Shown: positions 44,777 to 55,149 of the stretch, piece by piece | How positions within the stretch are numbered: position 1 is the first letter of the stretch | Layout of the letters: each line of letters opens with the position of its first letter | Assembly: GCF_004343505.1 (NCBI RefSeq) | Contig: NZ_SLXU01000008.1 | Span: forward strand, 1-64,000 | Origin: Rhodovulum bhavnagarense | GTDB taxonomy: Bacteria; Pseudomonadota; Alphaproteobacteria; Rhodobacterales; Rhodobacteraceae | Direction: 5' to 3' | DNA length: 64,000 bases | Notes under the pieces: model-generated | What the model saw: the letters and a program-made list of their open reading frames with translations, nothing else | Databases searched by the model: none | Told to the model about the DNA's origin: nothing | Made by a program: the position numbers and the translations under genes

Positions 44777-46480
44777 TCAGGCCGATACCTGTTCCTTGAG
44801 GACCGAAACGGTGATGGAGATCATCAAGTATATCCCGGCAAAGATCAGGAAGGCCAGAATCGTGTTTTCGAAGGCGCGCGGATAGGTGGCCTCGTCCGGG
44901 GCGACCGGGCTGACGCCCATCGACAAATAGCGTACTTGCCGGTTGGCCTCGATCCGGGCGGTTTCAAGCTGTTGCAGCGCCTGTTGCAGCAAGAGTTGCC
45001 GGTTGGTGAGGTCCGCCTCGGCGATACGCAGCTCTGCCGAGATGCGGGCCAGCGAATCCCCCCCGATGCCGCTTTCGGTCATCGAGGCGCGCAATTCTGC
45101 CACCAGGTCCTCGAGCCTGCGAATATCTCCGCGCACGCCGTCGACGCGGGCCTGGTTGGGGCGGGTATTGTCCAGCAGTTGTTGCAGTTGCAGCCGCTTT
45201 TCGCGCAGCTGCGTCTCGAAGGTGGTGATCTGCCCCATCAGCGCGCCGGTTTCGCTGGCCGGGTCCAGCACACCCAGCTTTTCCTGCAATTCCAGAACGC
45301 GCTGCTGGGCTTGCGACACCTTCCGTTCGGCATCCTCGTAACTTTCGCGCGCGCCGGACATCTGATCTTCGCGCAGACGCTGTGTCAGCCCGTCGATGCG
45401 TTCCTCGGCATAAGAGATCAGCGCGTTCGAGAAGGCCGCGCTGGTCTGCGGATCGGCGGCGCTCACCTCCATCTTGAGGATGCCTTCGGTGGGGTCATAG
45501 CCGATCTTGACCGCCTTTCGATACAACTTATAGGCCGCCTCTGCGGTGCTCGCGGGCGGCAATTGCTGGATCGGGTCGATCCAGTCCTGGCTGAAATGCG
45601 CGCGAAACCCCTGATCCTCGTCGAGGCGCAGCATCGCGTCGCGCGATTGCAGATAGCTTTGCACCGCGATCGAATCCTGTTGCATCGCCAGGCCCGTCCC
45701 CTGGAACAGGCCGCCCAGACCCCCACCACCCGCCGAGTCGGCCTGCTGGATCACGAATTCGGACTTGGTGGCGTACATGGGCGTGGCAATATTGAAATAG
45801 TAATAGCCCACGAAAATGGTCGGCAACAGCACGAAGGCCGCCAGCCGCGCGAACAGAAGCGCCAGCTTGCGCCGGCGTCGGCGGGCGATGTCGCGCTGGA
45901 TGTCATGCACTTCGCGCAGCCGTGTCGCGGCCGGAGTTTCGATTTGCGTTGCTGGCAACATGTTGCCTTGCGCAGCGGTGCGGGGCAGGGCGGGAAGGCC
46001 GAATTCCGCCCCACGTCCGGGCGCCTCGCCCTGCACAAGCTCTAGCATGTTGGCACGCTGGAACGGATCGATCCCTTCACCCCGCAACAGCCGTACCGCA
46101 TCGTAATCCGATGTCGGCGCCAGCCCGTGTTTCTGTGCGATACGCCGGGCCATGCGCAATTGTCGGCCCGTAAGCCCCTCTCGCCGGATCGCGTCGATTT
46201 CCTGGTCTGCCGAAAGTCCCGAGCCCTGAGCGCGGCCCATGCCCTGCCCGGCGGGGGGACCCATCTCGTCCTGCGCCGGATAGCCGGCGGCCTGGCTGGC
46301 GCGATCACCGGCCCCGCCCTGTTGCGCCGCGGCACGCGCGGTGGGAAAGGGCATCGGGCCAAAACCGTCTTCGTCGACCTGCCCGTCCTCGGCCCGATCG
46401 GAACTGGCGGCATCCTCGTTCAGTCGCAGCGAACCGCTGCGCCGGACCCGGAATTTCTTAGCCTTTGGTTTGATAGTCAT
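44777..46480 (-). CDS. kpsE: KpsE/CtrB-type capsule export inner-membrane protein
   Basis: A 567-residue polysaccharide co-polymerase-type protein. The first 200 residues are a cytosolic, low-complexity to helical extension ([11 protein letters not shown], later [21 protein letters not shown]); membrane helix at about 214-236 ([23 protein letters not shown]); periplasmic domain with [15 protein letters not shown]; long coiled coil (about 370-510); C-terminal membrane helix [23 protein letters not shown]. It links the ABC transporter to the outer-membrane exporter. ATG at 46480 overlaps the kpsT stop by 23 bases. The N-terminal extension is much longer than in Escherichia coli KpsE. Confidence 0.88.
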   Translation of the reverse strand: MTIKPKAKKFRVRRSGSLRLNEDAASSDRAEDGQVDEDGFGPMPFPTARAAAQQGGAGDRASQAAGYPAQDEMGPPAGQGMGRAQGSGLSADQEIDAIRREGLTGRQLRMARRIAQKHGLAPTSDYDAVRLLRGEGIDPFQRANMLELVQGEAPGRGAEFGLPALPRTAAQGNMLPATQIETPAATRLREVHDIQRDIARRRRRKLALLFARLAAFVLLPTIFVGYYYFNIATPMYATKSEFVIQQADSAGGGGLGGLFQGTGLAMQQDSIAVQSYLQSRDAMLRLDEDQGFRAHFSQDWIDPIQQLPPASTAEAAYKLYRKAVKIGYDPTEGILKMEVSAADPQTSAAFSNALISYAEERIDGLTQRLREDQMSGARESYEDAERKVSQAQQRVLELQEKLGVLDPASETGALMGQITTFETQLREKRLQLQQLLDNTRPNQARVDGVRGDIRRLEDLVAELRASMTESGIGGDSLARISAELRIAEADLTNRQLLLQQALQQLETARIEANRQVRYLSMGVSPVAPDEATYPRAFENTILAFLIFAGIYLMISITVSVLKEQVSA

Positions 46481-47123
46481 AAAGCGCCTTGGCCTCTTCC
46501 AGACTGTCGAACATGAAAAGCTGCCCATCGCGCAGCACCGCCGCAGAGCGGCAGAATTTTTCCAGCGTCGCGGGCTGGTGCGAGGCAATCACGATGGTCG
46601 CCCGTTCCAGCCGCTCGCGCAGGATAGCACCCGCCTTGCGGTTGAATTCGACATCCGTGGTCGAGGGCATGCCCTCGTCGATCAGATATATGTCGAAGTC
46701 AAGCGCAAGCAGCAGCGAAAAGTTGAACCGCGCCCGCATGCCCGCGCTGTAGGTGCCCACGGGCATGTCGAAATATTCTTCGATTCCGCATAGCCAGCGC
46801 GAAAAAGCCTCGACATAATCCGGGTCCAGCCCATAGAGCCGCGCGATGTAACGGGCATTCTCGGTTCCGGTATGGCGATTGACGACACCGCCCATGAATC
46901 CCAGTGGAAAGGAAATGCGACAGGCGCGCGTGATCGTGCCCTCGTCGGGCTTTTCAAGTCCGGCCATCATGTTGATCAACGTGGTCTTGCCGGTGCCGTT
47001 CGGGGCAAGAATGCCCAGGGAATTGCCCAGCTCGACGCGAAAGGATACGCGGTCAAGGATCACCTTGCGCTGCTTGCCCGTCCAGAAACTCTTGCTGACA
47101 TGGTCGAACTCCAGCATCGGCAT
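46458..47123 (-). CDS. kpsT: KpsT-type capsule polysaccharide ABC ATPase
   Basis: A 221-residue ATPase of the capsule exporter: Walker A LAPNGTGKTTL, signature TYSAGMRARFNF, Walker B LDFDIYLIDEGMPS, and the family-specific IARLYGLDPDYVEAF. Start ATG at 47123 (an ATG two codons later, at 47117, is also possible and has GGGG at better distance). Partner membrane protein KpsM is not next to it in this window. The gene is the first of the leftward kpsT-kpsE-kdsA unit; a gap of about 330 bases separates it from the divergent SseB gene, where the promoter should be. Confidence 0.92.
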   Translation of the reverse strand: MPMLEFDHVSKSFWTGKQRKVILDRVSFRVELGNSLGILAPNGTGKTTLINMMAGLEKPDEGTITRACRISFPLGFMGGVVNRHTGTENARYIARLYGLDPDYVEAFSRWLCGIEEYFDMPVGTYSAGMRARFNFSLLLALDFDIYLIDEGMPSTTDVEFNRKAGAILRERLERATIVIASHQPATLEKFCRSAAVLRDGQLFMFDSLEEAKALYDYQTKG

Positions 47124-47455
47124 CCCCGCTTGGTCCAAGTCCCGGCGCCGGGTGCCGGAAACGGACTGGTTCTATTCTGGAACCTAAGATGGCTTTGGGG
47201 CCATATTATGTCTTCTGCGCGATTCCGAACAGTGCGACCCTGCAAGGCGCTTGCCATCCGCCCGCCTGCTCCACCGTCGCGACTTGGTGTCGCCCCTGCC
47301 GTACGCCCCTGTGGATCCTTGGCGCGGCGGATTGGCCGCCGCGGGCGTTTTTCCCTTGCCCCGTCCGTTACGGGGCAATACCGCGTGACCCGGGCGCCCC
47401 TGCGTCGACGTCGATCCCGTCACAATCCCGCGCGCCCGCCCCAAGAGGTGCTTGC
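47124..47455. other. Divergent intergenic region
   Basis: The gap between kpsT (leftward) and the SseB-family gene (rightward). A local AT-rich patch near 47165-47215 (GGCCATATTATGTCTTC) is the most promoter-like piece; read leftwards it has CATAAT as a possible -10. No operator or RNA was recognised. The remaining part is GC-rich without protein-like frames. Confidence 0.35.
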
Positions 47456-48238
47456 ATGACCGAGCAAACCCCGCTGGACCGCGCCCATGCCGCCATGGCC
47501 GCCGCCCCGGATGATCCCGCGCCGCGCCTGCGCTATTACGGCAGGCTCGCGGCGAGCGAGCTGTTCCTCCTGCTCGAATGCGAGGCCGAGGGGGATCGCA
47601 TCCGTCCCCGCATCTTCGCCCCTGACGAGACCGGCCCGGTCGTGCTGGCCTTTGACCGCGACAGCCGGCTCGTGGATTTCACCGTGACCGCCAGTCCCTA
47701 TGCCGCCCTGCCGGGCCGGGCACTTGCGCCGATGCTGGCCGCCCAGGGGCTTGGGCTCGGCGTCAACCTCGGCACCGCGCAGGCCGAGATTCTACCAGCC
47801 GAGGCCGTCGCCTGGTGGGCGGACACCCTTGCCGTTCCAGCCCCCGCTCCCGCCCGCCTCGTGCCGCGATCGCTTTGCCCTCCCGCCGACCTGCCGCCAG
47901 ACCTGCTCTGCGCGCTCGATACCTGTCTTGCCGCGATGGGCGGGCTGGTGCAGGCGGCCTGGCTGACGGGCACCCGCTTCGACCAGGGGGGGCAGGGGCT
48001 CTTGCTGATCCTCGTCGGCCCTGCGCCGGGCGCCGAGGAGACGCTTGCCCGCGGCGTGGCCGAGGCGCTGCGTTTCAGCGGCCTGGACGACGGCAGGCTC
48101 GATATCGCCTTTCGGCCCGCCGGGGATCGCCTCCTTGACCTGATTGCCCGGGTCGGGGTGCGTATCGACCCGCCCGACCACGACCCCGTCAGCCCCGTGC
48201 CGCTGCGCGATCCCGATGCGCCCCCGCGCCTGCGCTGA
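47456..48238 (+). CDS. SseB family protein
   Basis: A 260-residue protein whose first half has the SseB N-terminal domain pattern: LDRAHAAMAAAPDDPAPRL, ELFLLLECE, PRIFAPDETGPVVLAFDRDSRLVDF, then PYAALPGRALAPMLAAQGLGLGVNLG. The C-terminal part is alanine- and proline-rich with LVQAAWLTGTRFDQGGQGLLLILVG, as in the SseB C-terminal domain. ATG at 47456 follows AAGAGGTGCTTGC. Function of the family outside Salmonella secretion names is not known; the domain is widespread in bacteria without type III secretion. Confidence 0.82.
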   Translation: MTEQTPLDRAHAAMAAAPDDPAPRLRYYGRLAASELFLLLECEAEGDRIRPRIFAPDETGPVVLAFDRDSRLVDFTVTASPYAALPGRALAPMLAAQGLGLGVNLGTAQAEILPAEAVAWWADTLAVPAPAPARLVPRSLCPPADLPPDLLCALDTCLAAMGGLVQAAWLTGTRFDQGGQGLLLILVGPAPGAEETLARGVAEALRFSGLDDGRLDIAFRPAGDRLLDLIARVGVRIDPPDHDPVSPVPLRDPDAPPRLR

Positions 48239-48350
48239 TGTCTTCTTCTTGGTCCAAGTACCCGATCCCGCGCCCGCCCCGGCGGGCGCGGCCCCGCCCA
48301 ACGCCGGACAAGCGGGCTTGCCCGCGCCGGCCGGGGGCGGGAGTGCCTTC

Positions 48351-49283
48351 TCAATAGCCCCGCGCGCGGTCCACCAGGTGCAGCAAAGGCTCGTCCGCCT
48401 CGACGCGGCGGATATTCTCGACGATCACGCGTGCCGCGCTTTCGGGGCGGGTTTCCGAGGCGATATGCGGCGTGACCGTCACCTTGGGATGGGCCCAGAA
48501 CGGATGCTCGGCGGGCAATGGTTCGGTGCGAAAGACATCCAGGGTGGCATGGCCGATCCGGCCGGATGCCAGCGCCGCCAGTAGCGCGTCGTCGTCGATC
48601 AGCGCGCCGCGCCCCGGGTTGATCAGGACCGTGCCGCGGGGCATCCATGCCAGGCGCTCCGTATCGATCAGGTTCTCGGTCTGCGCGGTCAGTGGCAGCA
48701 GCAGGACCACGATCTCGGCCCTGGTCAGTACCTCAACCAGCCCCTCGTCGCCGTGGTGGCAGGCGATACCGTCGAGACTGCGCGGCGTGCGGCTCCAGCC
48801 CAGCACGTCGAATCCCAGCCCGACCAGCGCGCCCGCCGCCACCTGCCCAAGCGCCCCTAGCCCGAGCACCGCCACCTTGCGGTCGCGCGCCAGCGGTGGT
48901 GCAATCGGTGCCCAGTCGTGGGTGGGGTTCACGATATGCGCGTCCATGCCCAGGTGATGGCGCAACACGTGCCCGGCCACCCATTCGCGCATCCCTTCCT
49001 CCAGCCCGGCATCGACCATCCGGCATAATGGCTGGGTCAGGGTGGGGTTGCCCACGATGCCTTCGACCCCGGCCCATAGGCTCAGAACCGCGCGGCATCC
49101 GGTGAAGGGGGTAAAATCGGACAGCCCGCCATTCGGCGCGTAGACGATGTAATCCACCCGTTCCGGGTGCTCGGTCGCGTTCACCAGCCGCGCGGCGATC
49201 CCGGCCTTTGCCAGGGCCGCGCGCAAGGGCACCTCGTATTGTGGCCAGCGCGCGGGTGGTGCGGAAAACAGGATCGTGCGCAT
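48351..49283 (-). CDS. ghrA: Glyoxylate/hydroxypyruvate reductase A-type dehydrogenase
   Basis: A 310-residue D-2-hydroxyacid dehydrogenase. NAD(P)-binding motif VLGLGALGQVAAGALV with the shift GWSRTPRS, substrate arginine in LINPGRGALIDD, glutamate in LDVFRTEPLP and the catalytic histidine in VTPHIAS. It reduces glyoxylate or hydroxypyruvate with NADPH. The ATG at 49283 shares a base with the rodA stop (TGATG), so translation is coupled to rodA. It is the final gene of the cell-shape operon; no functional link to cell wall synthesis is known. Confidence 0.92.
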   Translation of the reverse strand: MRTILFSAPPARWPQYEVPLRAALAKAGIAARLVNATEHPERVDYIVYAPNGGLSDFTPFTGCRAVLSLWAGVEGIVGNPTLTQPLCRMVDAGLEEGMREWVAGHVLRHHLGMDAHIVNPTHDWAPIAPPLARDRKVAVLGLGALGQVAAGALVGLGFDVLGWSRTPRSLDGIACHHGDEGLVEVLTRAEIVVLLLPLTAQTENLIDTERLAWMPRGTVLINPGRGALIDDDALLAALASGRIGHATLDVFRTEPLPAEHPFWAHPKVTVTPHIASETRPESAARVIVENIRRVEADEPLLHLVDRARGY

Positions 49284-50428
49284 CAGCGTCCCCTTGGCCG
49301 GTGAATATGTGCGCTTTGCACCAGTCCAAAGGCCACCAGCAGCACCAGCATGGCAGACCCCCCGTAGGATACCAGCGGCAGAGGCACGCCGACCACCGGC
49401 GCAAGACCCATGACCATCGACATGTTCAGCGCGAAAAACAGGAAAAAGGTCGCCGCGATCCCGATCGTCAGCAGCGCGGCAAAGCGGTCGCGGTTTTGTA
49501 GCGCGGAGGCCACGCAGAAGGCCACGATCAGCACGTAAAGTGCCAACAGGGAAATCCCGCCGACGAAACCGAATTCCTCGGCCAGCGTGGTAAAGATGAA
49601 ATCGGTATGTTTCTCGGGCAGGAAGTTCAGCCGCGATTGCGTCCCCTGCATGAAACCCCGGCCCGTCCATCCGCCAGATCCCAACGCGATCTTGGACTGG
49701 GTTATGTGATAGCCTGCTCCCAGCGGGTCCGAGGCGGGATCGAGAAAGGTATCGATGCGCCGATACTGGTAATCCTTGAGCAATTGCCATCCCGTGCCGC
49801 GCGACAGGAACACCGCCGTCACCAGACCCGCGCCAAGCCCGATCACCGCCGCGAAGTAGAGCCAGTGAACACCGGCCACGAACATCACGATCCCGCCGCC
49901 CGCGATCAGCAACAGCGCGGTCCCGAGATCGGGTTGTCTGAGTACGAGAAAGGTCGGCAACAGGATCAGGATCAGGGGGATCGTCACGAATTGCGGGCGC
50001 GAGACGTGCCGGATATCGAGCCAGTCGTAATAGGCCGCGAGAATCATCACCAGCGTGATCTTGGTCAACTCCGAGGGTTGCAGCCTGAAAAAGCCAAGGT
50101 CGATCCAGCGCTGCGCCCCCATGCCGACGCTGCCAAAGAATTCGACCCCGACCAACAGCATCACCGACACGCCATAGGCCAGCGCGGCCATGTTTCGCCA
50201 GAACCAGATCGGTATGAAGGCCACGAAAAACATCGCGGCCATGCCCAGTGCAAAGCGTTTCATCTGGGGCTCGGCCCAGCGTTCGACCGTGCCGCCCGCA
50301 ACCGAGTAGAGCATGAGAAATCCCACGCCGGCCACCGCGCAGAGCAACAGCACCAGCGCCCAGTTGACATATAGCACCTTGCGCAGTCCCGCAGGCACAG
50401 TCTTGACATTGTATTCGAGATAGCTCAC
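49283..50428 (-). CDS. rodA: RodA peptidoglycan glycosyltransferase
   Basis: A 381-residue SEDS-family polymerase with about ten membrane helices. Marks: QPSELTKITLVMILAAYY, LRQPDLGTALLL, WQLLKDYQYRRIDTFLDP, HTDFIFTTLAEEFGFVGG and GVPLPLVSYGGSAML, all of the RodA type. It makes glycan strands for side-wall elongation together with PBP2. GTG start at 50428 after GAGGAGCCGCGC, overlapping the mrdA stop by 4 bases. The gene follows mreB, mreC, mreD and mrdA in one leftward operon. Confidence 0.96.
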   Translation of the reverse strand: MSYLEYNVKTVPAGLRKVLYVNWALVLLLCAVAGVGFLMLYSVAGGTVERWAEPQMKRFALGMAAMFFVAFIPIWFWRNMAALAYGVSVMLLVGVEFFGSVGMGAQRWIDLGFFRLQPSELTKITLVMILAAYYDWLDIRHVSRPQFVTIPLILILLPTFLVLRQPDLGTALLLIAGGGIVMFVAGVHWLYFAAVIGLGAGLVTAVFLSRGTGWQLLKDYQYRRIDTFLDPASDPLGAGYHITQSKIALGSGGWTGRGFMQGTQSRLNFLPEKHTDFIFTTLAEEFGFVGGISLLALYVLIVAFCVASALQNRDRFAALLTIGIAATFFLFFALNMSMVMGLAPVVGVPLPLVSYGGSAMLVLLVAFGLVQSAHIHRPRGR

Positions 50429-52371
50429 GCGCGGCTCCTCCCGGCGGCGGGCGCGCTGTCCAGCTTGCGCAGTGGCAGCTTGCGCAGGTCCTGCTCCTTT
50501 TGCCAGCGCTGCCGGTCGGGGTATGCGCTGAGCGGCGGCAGGTCGCCGTAAAGCGCCCGAAGCGTGATATCCCGGGCGATCGGGGCTGCGGCGGTCGAGC
50601 CTCCACCGCCATGCTCGACCACCACGCAAACAGCGATGCGGGGCGCCTGGGCCGGGGCGAAGGCGACGAACAGCGCGTGGTCGCGTCGTTCCCACGGCAG
50701 ATCCTCGTTGCGGAAAACGCCCGCTGCGCGCTCGGCGGTGGTGATGTTGCGTACCTGGCTGGTGCCGGTCTTGCCCGCCATGGCCATGCCCTCGGCCACC
50801 ACGCGCGAGCGGTAGGCGGTGCCGCGGCGGCTGTTGACCACGTCATTCATCCCTTGCCGGATATACGCAAGGTGGGCCGGGTTCACGTCGAGCGGCGCGC
50901 CAGCGGGATGGGGCTGTTCCATCCCGTTGACAGATCTGACCAGGCGGGGCATCAGCGCCCGGCCCGTTGCGATGCGCGCGCTCATCACCGCCAGTTGCAG
51001 CGGCGAGGCCAGCACGTAGCCCTGGCCGATGGCGGCGTTCAGCGTATCGCCCACGACCCAGTCGGCGCCGCGGTTTTCACGTTTCCAGGCCTTGTCGGGC
51101 ATCAGCCCCGAGACCACCGCTGACAGGGGCAGATCGTGGCGTTCGCCCAGGCCGAACTTGCGCGCCATGGCGGTGATCTTCTCGATGCCGACCCTCTGGG
51201 CGATATCGTAGTAATAGACGTCGCAGGATTGTTCGAGGCTCTGGTTGAGGTTGACATGCCCGTGCCCGCCGCGCCGCCAGCAGTGGAAGCGCCGCCCGCC
51301 GACCTCGAGATGGCCGGGGCAGTAGACGGTTTCCTCGGGCGTGATCAGCCCATCTTCCAGCGCGGCAAGCGCGGTGATCATCTTGAAGGTCGAGCCGGGC
51401 GGATAGGCCCCCTGCACCGCCTTGTTCGAGAGCGGCCGGTATGGGGTTTCGGTCAATGCCTTGTAATCCGCGACCGAGATGCCGCGCACGAACTTGTTCG
51501 GGTCGAAGCCGGGCGACGAGGCGATGCCCAGGATATCGCCCTGGGCCAGGTCCATCACGACCGCGGCCGCACTTTCTTCGCCCATCCGGGCCTGCATGAA
51601 ATTCTGTAACCCTGCATCCACGGTCAATTGCAGCGCGGCACCTGGCTGGCCCTCTACGCGGTCCAACTCGCGGATCACGCGACCGACCGCGTTCACCTCG
51701 ATCCGGCGGGTGCCTGCCTTGCCGCGCAGCAATTCCTCGTGTTTTGCCTCGACGCCGGTCTTGCCGATCTGAAAGCGCGGAATCTGCAACAGCGGATCGG
51801 GGGCGTCTATCTGCGAGAGATCGTAATCCGACACCGGGCCTACGTAACCGACCACATGGGCGAAATCGGGCCCCATCGGGTAAAGCCGTGACAAACCCAC
51901 CTCGGGCGTGATCCCCGGCAGGATCGGTGCGTTCACGGCAACGCGCGCGACATCCTCCCAGCGCAGGCGGTCTGCGACGGTCACGGGCACGAAGGGGCTG
52001 TGCCGGTGAACTTCGCGCAATGCGCGTTCGACTGATTCGGCATCGAGCGGGACCAGTCGCGCCAGCCGCGCCAGCGCCTCTTCGGGATCGCCCGCGTCTT
52101 CTCGCACGATGACGATCCGATAATTCTGTTCGTTCTCGGCCACGATCCGGCCCGCACGGTCGAAGACCAGGCCGCGCATGGGCGGGATCAGTCGGATATT
52201 GACGCGGTTTTCCTCGGCCAGGAGGCGGAACTGGTCGGCCTGGGTGACTTGCAGGTGTCGCATCCGCAGCGTGAGCATCCCTGCAAAGCCTGCCTGGACC
52301 CCGCCCAGGATCAGTGCGCGGCGGGTAATGCGCCGCGTGCTTTCCTCGGTTTCGCGACCGGGGCGTCTCAT
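50425..52371 (-). CDS. mrdA: Penicillin-binding protein 2 (elongasome transpeptidase)
   Basis: A 648-residue class B penicillin-binding protein. One N-terminal membrane helix (ALILGGVQAGFAGMLTL), dimerisation domain with MRGLVFDRAGRIVAEN, then the transpeptidase: active serine in YPPGSTFKMI, SxN-equivalent SCD in EQSCDVYYYD, and the KTGTS motif in MAGKTGTSQVR. It crosslinks peptidoglycan with RodA during elongation. ATG at 52371 overlaps the mreD stop (ATGA). A longer frame extends into mreD but is not protein-like there. Confidence 0.95.
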   Translation of the reverse strand: MRRPGRETEESTRRITRRALILGGVQAGFAGMLTLRMRHLQVTQADQFRLLAEENRVNIRLIPPMRGLVFDRAGRIVAENEQNYRIVIVREDAGDPEEALARLARLVPLDAESVERALREVHRHSPFVPVTVADRLRWEDVARVAVNAPILPGITPEVGLSRLYPMGPDFAHVVGYVGPVSDYDLSQIDAPDPLLQIPRFQIGKTGVEAKHEELLRGKAGTRRIEVNAVGRVIRELDRVEGQPGAALQLTVDAGLQNFMQARMGEESAAAVVMDLAQGDILGIASSPGFDPNKFVRGISVADYKALTETPYRPLSNKAVQGAYPPGSTFKMITALAALEDGLITPEETVYCPGHLEVGGRRFHCWRRGGHGHVNLNQSLEQSCDVYYYDIAQRVGIEKITAMARKFGLGERHDLPLSAVVSGLMPDKAWKRENRGADWVVGDTLNAAIGQGYVLASPLQLAVMSARIATGRALMPRLVRSVNGMEQPHPAGAPLDVNPAHLAYIRQGMNDVVNSRRGTAYRSRVVAEGMAMAGKTGTSQVRNITTAERAAGVFRNEDLPWERRDHALFVAFAPAQAPRIAVCVVVEHGGGGSTAAAPIARDITLRALYGDLPPLSAYPDRQRWQKEQDLRKLPLRKLDSAPAAGRSRA

Positions 52372-52907
52372 CGCAACAGCCCCCTCGGGTCCAATTCGCC
52401 CGGTGTCACGCCGCGCACCAACAGCGCATAGCGCGAAACGAATGCCACGACGGGATAGATCAAAACCGACAGAACCGCCTGAACGCCAGAGGCGCCCAGC
52501 CCCGCGCCGGGCACGGCGAAAAGCGCCAGTGCCGCCCCTTGGCAGATGAACACCGCCACGATCGTCACGCTCGCCATCAGCCATTCGGTTCCGAACGGTG
52601 TCTCGACCGACATTTGCTGGCGGGTACGCAGGAATTCGCTGCCAAGCAGCACCAGCGCCGTCAAAAGGCCGGGTGGTCGCATCAGCATGATATCCAGCAT
52701 CAGAAAGACCCCGCAGATCAGCCATGGCGGCAGGTAGTCGGGCCGACGATGCAACCAGGCAATGGTCAGGCACAGCATCAGGTCAGGGCCAGGAAGATGG
52801 CCCGGCGTCGTGTCCAGCGGCAGGATCAACAGGAATGTCATCGCGCCGGCCAGCCCGATATAGATCAGGCGGTAAAACCCGCGATCAAGCGTGAGCGGAT
52901 CAATCAT
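52368..52907 (-). CDS. mreD: Rod shape-determining protein MreD
   Basis: A 179-residue integral membrane protein with five or six predicted helices (AGAMTFLLILPLD, PPWLICGVFLMLDIMLM, MASVTIVAVFICQGAALALFAV, VLSVLIYPVVAFVSRYAL). The N-terminal IDPLTLDRGFYRLIYIGL and LPGPDLMLCLTIAW are typical of alphaproteobacterial MreD. ATG at 52907 overlaps mreC by 8 bases. It binds MreC in the membrane part of the elongasome. Confidence 0.9.
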   Translation of the reverse strand: MIDPLTLDRGFYRLIYIGLAGAMTFLLILPLDTTPGHLPGPDLMLCLTIAWLHRRPDYLPPWLICGVFLMLDIMLMRPPGLLTALVLLGSEFLRTRQQMSVETPFGTEWLMASVTIVAVFICQGAALALFAVPGAGLGASGVQAVLSVLIYPVVAFVSRYALLVRGVTPGELDPRGLLR

Positions 52908-53820
52908 CGCTCGCCCTCGGTGTCGCGGCCATGTCCGGTGTTGCGGGCACCGGGCCGATCGGTGCCGGGGCAATCAGCGCACCGGGATCCCGGATCACCT
53001 CGCCCTGGTGACTGCGCAGCACGCGCAGGAATTCCAGCCGGTCATATTCTGCCGCCAGCCGGACCCGAAGCTGCCGGTCACGGCCCAACGTTACGTGGCC
53101 GACCAAAAGGCCGGCGGGGAAAACCCCGCCATCACCAGAGGATACCACCCGGTCGCCGGGTTGCACCAGCTCGGTATCCTCGATGAAATCAAGCAGCGGC
53201 CCGGCCGAGTTGTCGCCGGCCATGACCGCACGCTGGCCCGAAGGCTGGATGGTGACGGGAATGCGGCTGTTGGAATCGGTCAGCAGGATCACCCGCGAGG
53301 TGGTCCGCCCCACGCCTGAGATCCGCCCGACCAGGCCAAGCCCGTCGGTCGTGGCCCAGCCATCGACGATCCCGTCGCGCGCCCCCACGTTCAACAGCAC
53401 CGACTGGCGGAAGGGCGACCCGCTATCGGCCATCACCACGCCGGTGACATAGGTCAGGCTGGGGTCTAGCCGGACCTTGTTGAGGTCCAGCAGCTTGGCG
53501 TTTTCCTGCTCCAGTTGTAGTGCGGCCTCTTTCCAGGCCTTCATCTGGCGCAGTTCGCGACGCAATTCCTGGTTTTGTTCGGCGAGGCGCGCGTAGGATT
53601 GAAACCCTTCGACCAGTTCCCAGGTTTTGGTTACTGGCACCAGGGCCCAGTCGAAACCGGGTACCACCCGGTCAACGATCTGCGCGCGCACCCGTTCGAC
53701 CCGCGGGCTATCGATGCGCCACAAGACGAAAAGACCCAGAAGGAAAAGAACCATGGCGCCGATCAGGATCGTCCGGATCGGGCGTGCATAGTCGAGAGGG
53801 CTGTTGCGGTCTGCGGCCAA
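52900..53820 (-). CDS. mreC: Rod shape-determining protein MreC
   Basis: A 306-residue bitopic protein: membrane helix at about 18-36 (TILIGAMVLFLLGLFVLW), coiled coil at about 75-115 (ARLAEQNQELRRELRQMKAW), then the beta-domain with VVMADSGSPFRQSVLLNVG, GLVGRISGVGRTTSRVILLTD and VSSGDGGVFPAGLLVGHV. The start codon appears to be TTG at 53820, with AGGCAGCC in front, since no better placed ATG precedes the membrane helix. A proline/alanine-rich C-terminal tail is present. It connects MreB with PBP2. Confidence 0.93.
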   Translation of the reverse strand: MAADRNSPLDYARPIRTILIGAMVLFLLGLFVLWRIDSPRVERVRAQIVDRVVPGFDWALVPVTKTWELVEGFQSYARLAEQNQELRRELRQMKAWKEAALQLEQENAKLLDLNKVRLDPSLTYVTGVVMADSGSPFRQSVLLNVGARDGIVDGWATTDGLGLVGRISGVGRTTSRVILLTDSNSRIPVTIQPSGQRAVMAGDNSAGPLLDFIEDTELVQPGDRVVSSGDGGVFPAGLLVGHVTLGRDRQLRVRLAAEYDRLEFLRVLRSHQGEVIRDPGALIAPAPIGPVPATPDMAATPRASDD

Positions 53821-53861
53821 GGCTGCCTCGCTTCACGCGTGGGCGGGGACGGCCCCGTGGA

Positions 53862-54962
<1,101 letters not shown>

Positions 54963-55110
54963 TTATAGGCGCTTGGTGGCCGGGCGGTAAAGGGCGCATT
55001 CAAACGGTCGAGGGCGTGTTTCCGCCAGTATCGAATATCGAATGTTCCCGAACCTCAAAACGCGGAAATCCGGGGCTTTAAGGTGCCGGATTTGCACTTA
55101 TCGCGTTTTC

Positions 55111-55136
55111 GTCCGGGGCGCTCGATCGCCCCGGAC
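55111..55136. terminator. GC-rich hairpin between mreB and leuA
   Basis: Perfect 10-base-pair stem GTCCGGGGCG/CGCCCCGGAC with a CTCGAT loop, just after the leuA stop in the leftward direction. There is no clear run of T on either side, so it is a possible but weak terminator for leuA. The surrounding gap 54912-55149 holds the mreB promoter region, with no other recognisable site. Confidence 0.45.
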
Positions 55137-55149
55137 CGCTCGCCCGCGA

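Noticed and set aside
48351-50846. One 831-residue minus-strand frame covering the GhrA-like gene and rodA
   Set aside because: Only the last 310 residues are protein-like; the upstream part is the wrong frame of rodA, which has its own start at 50428 and stop overlapping the reductase start.
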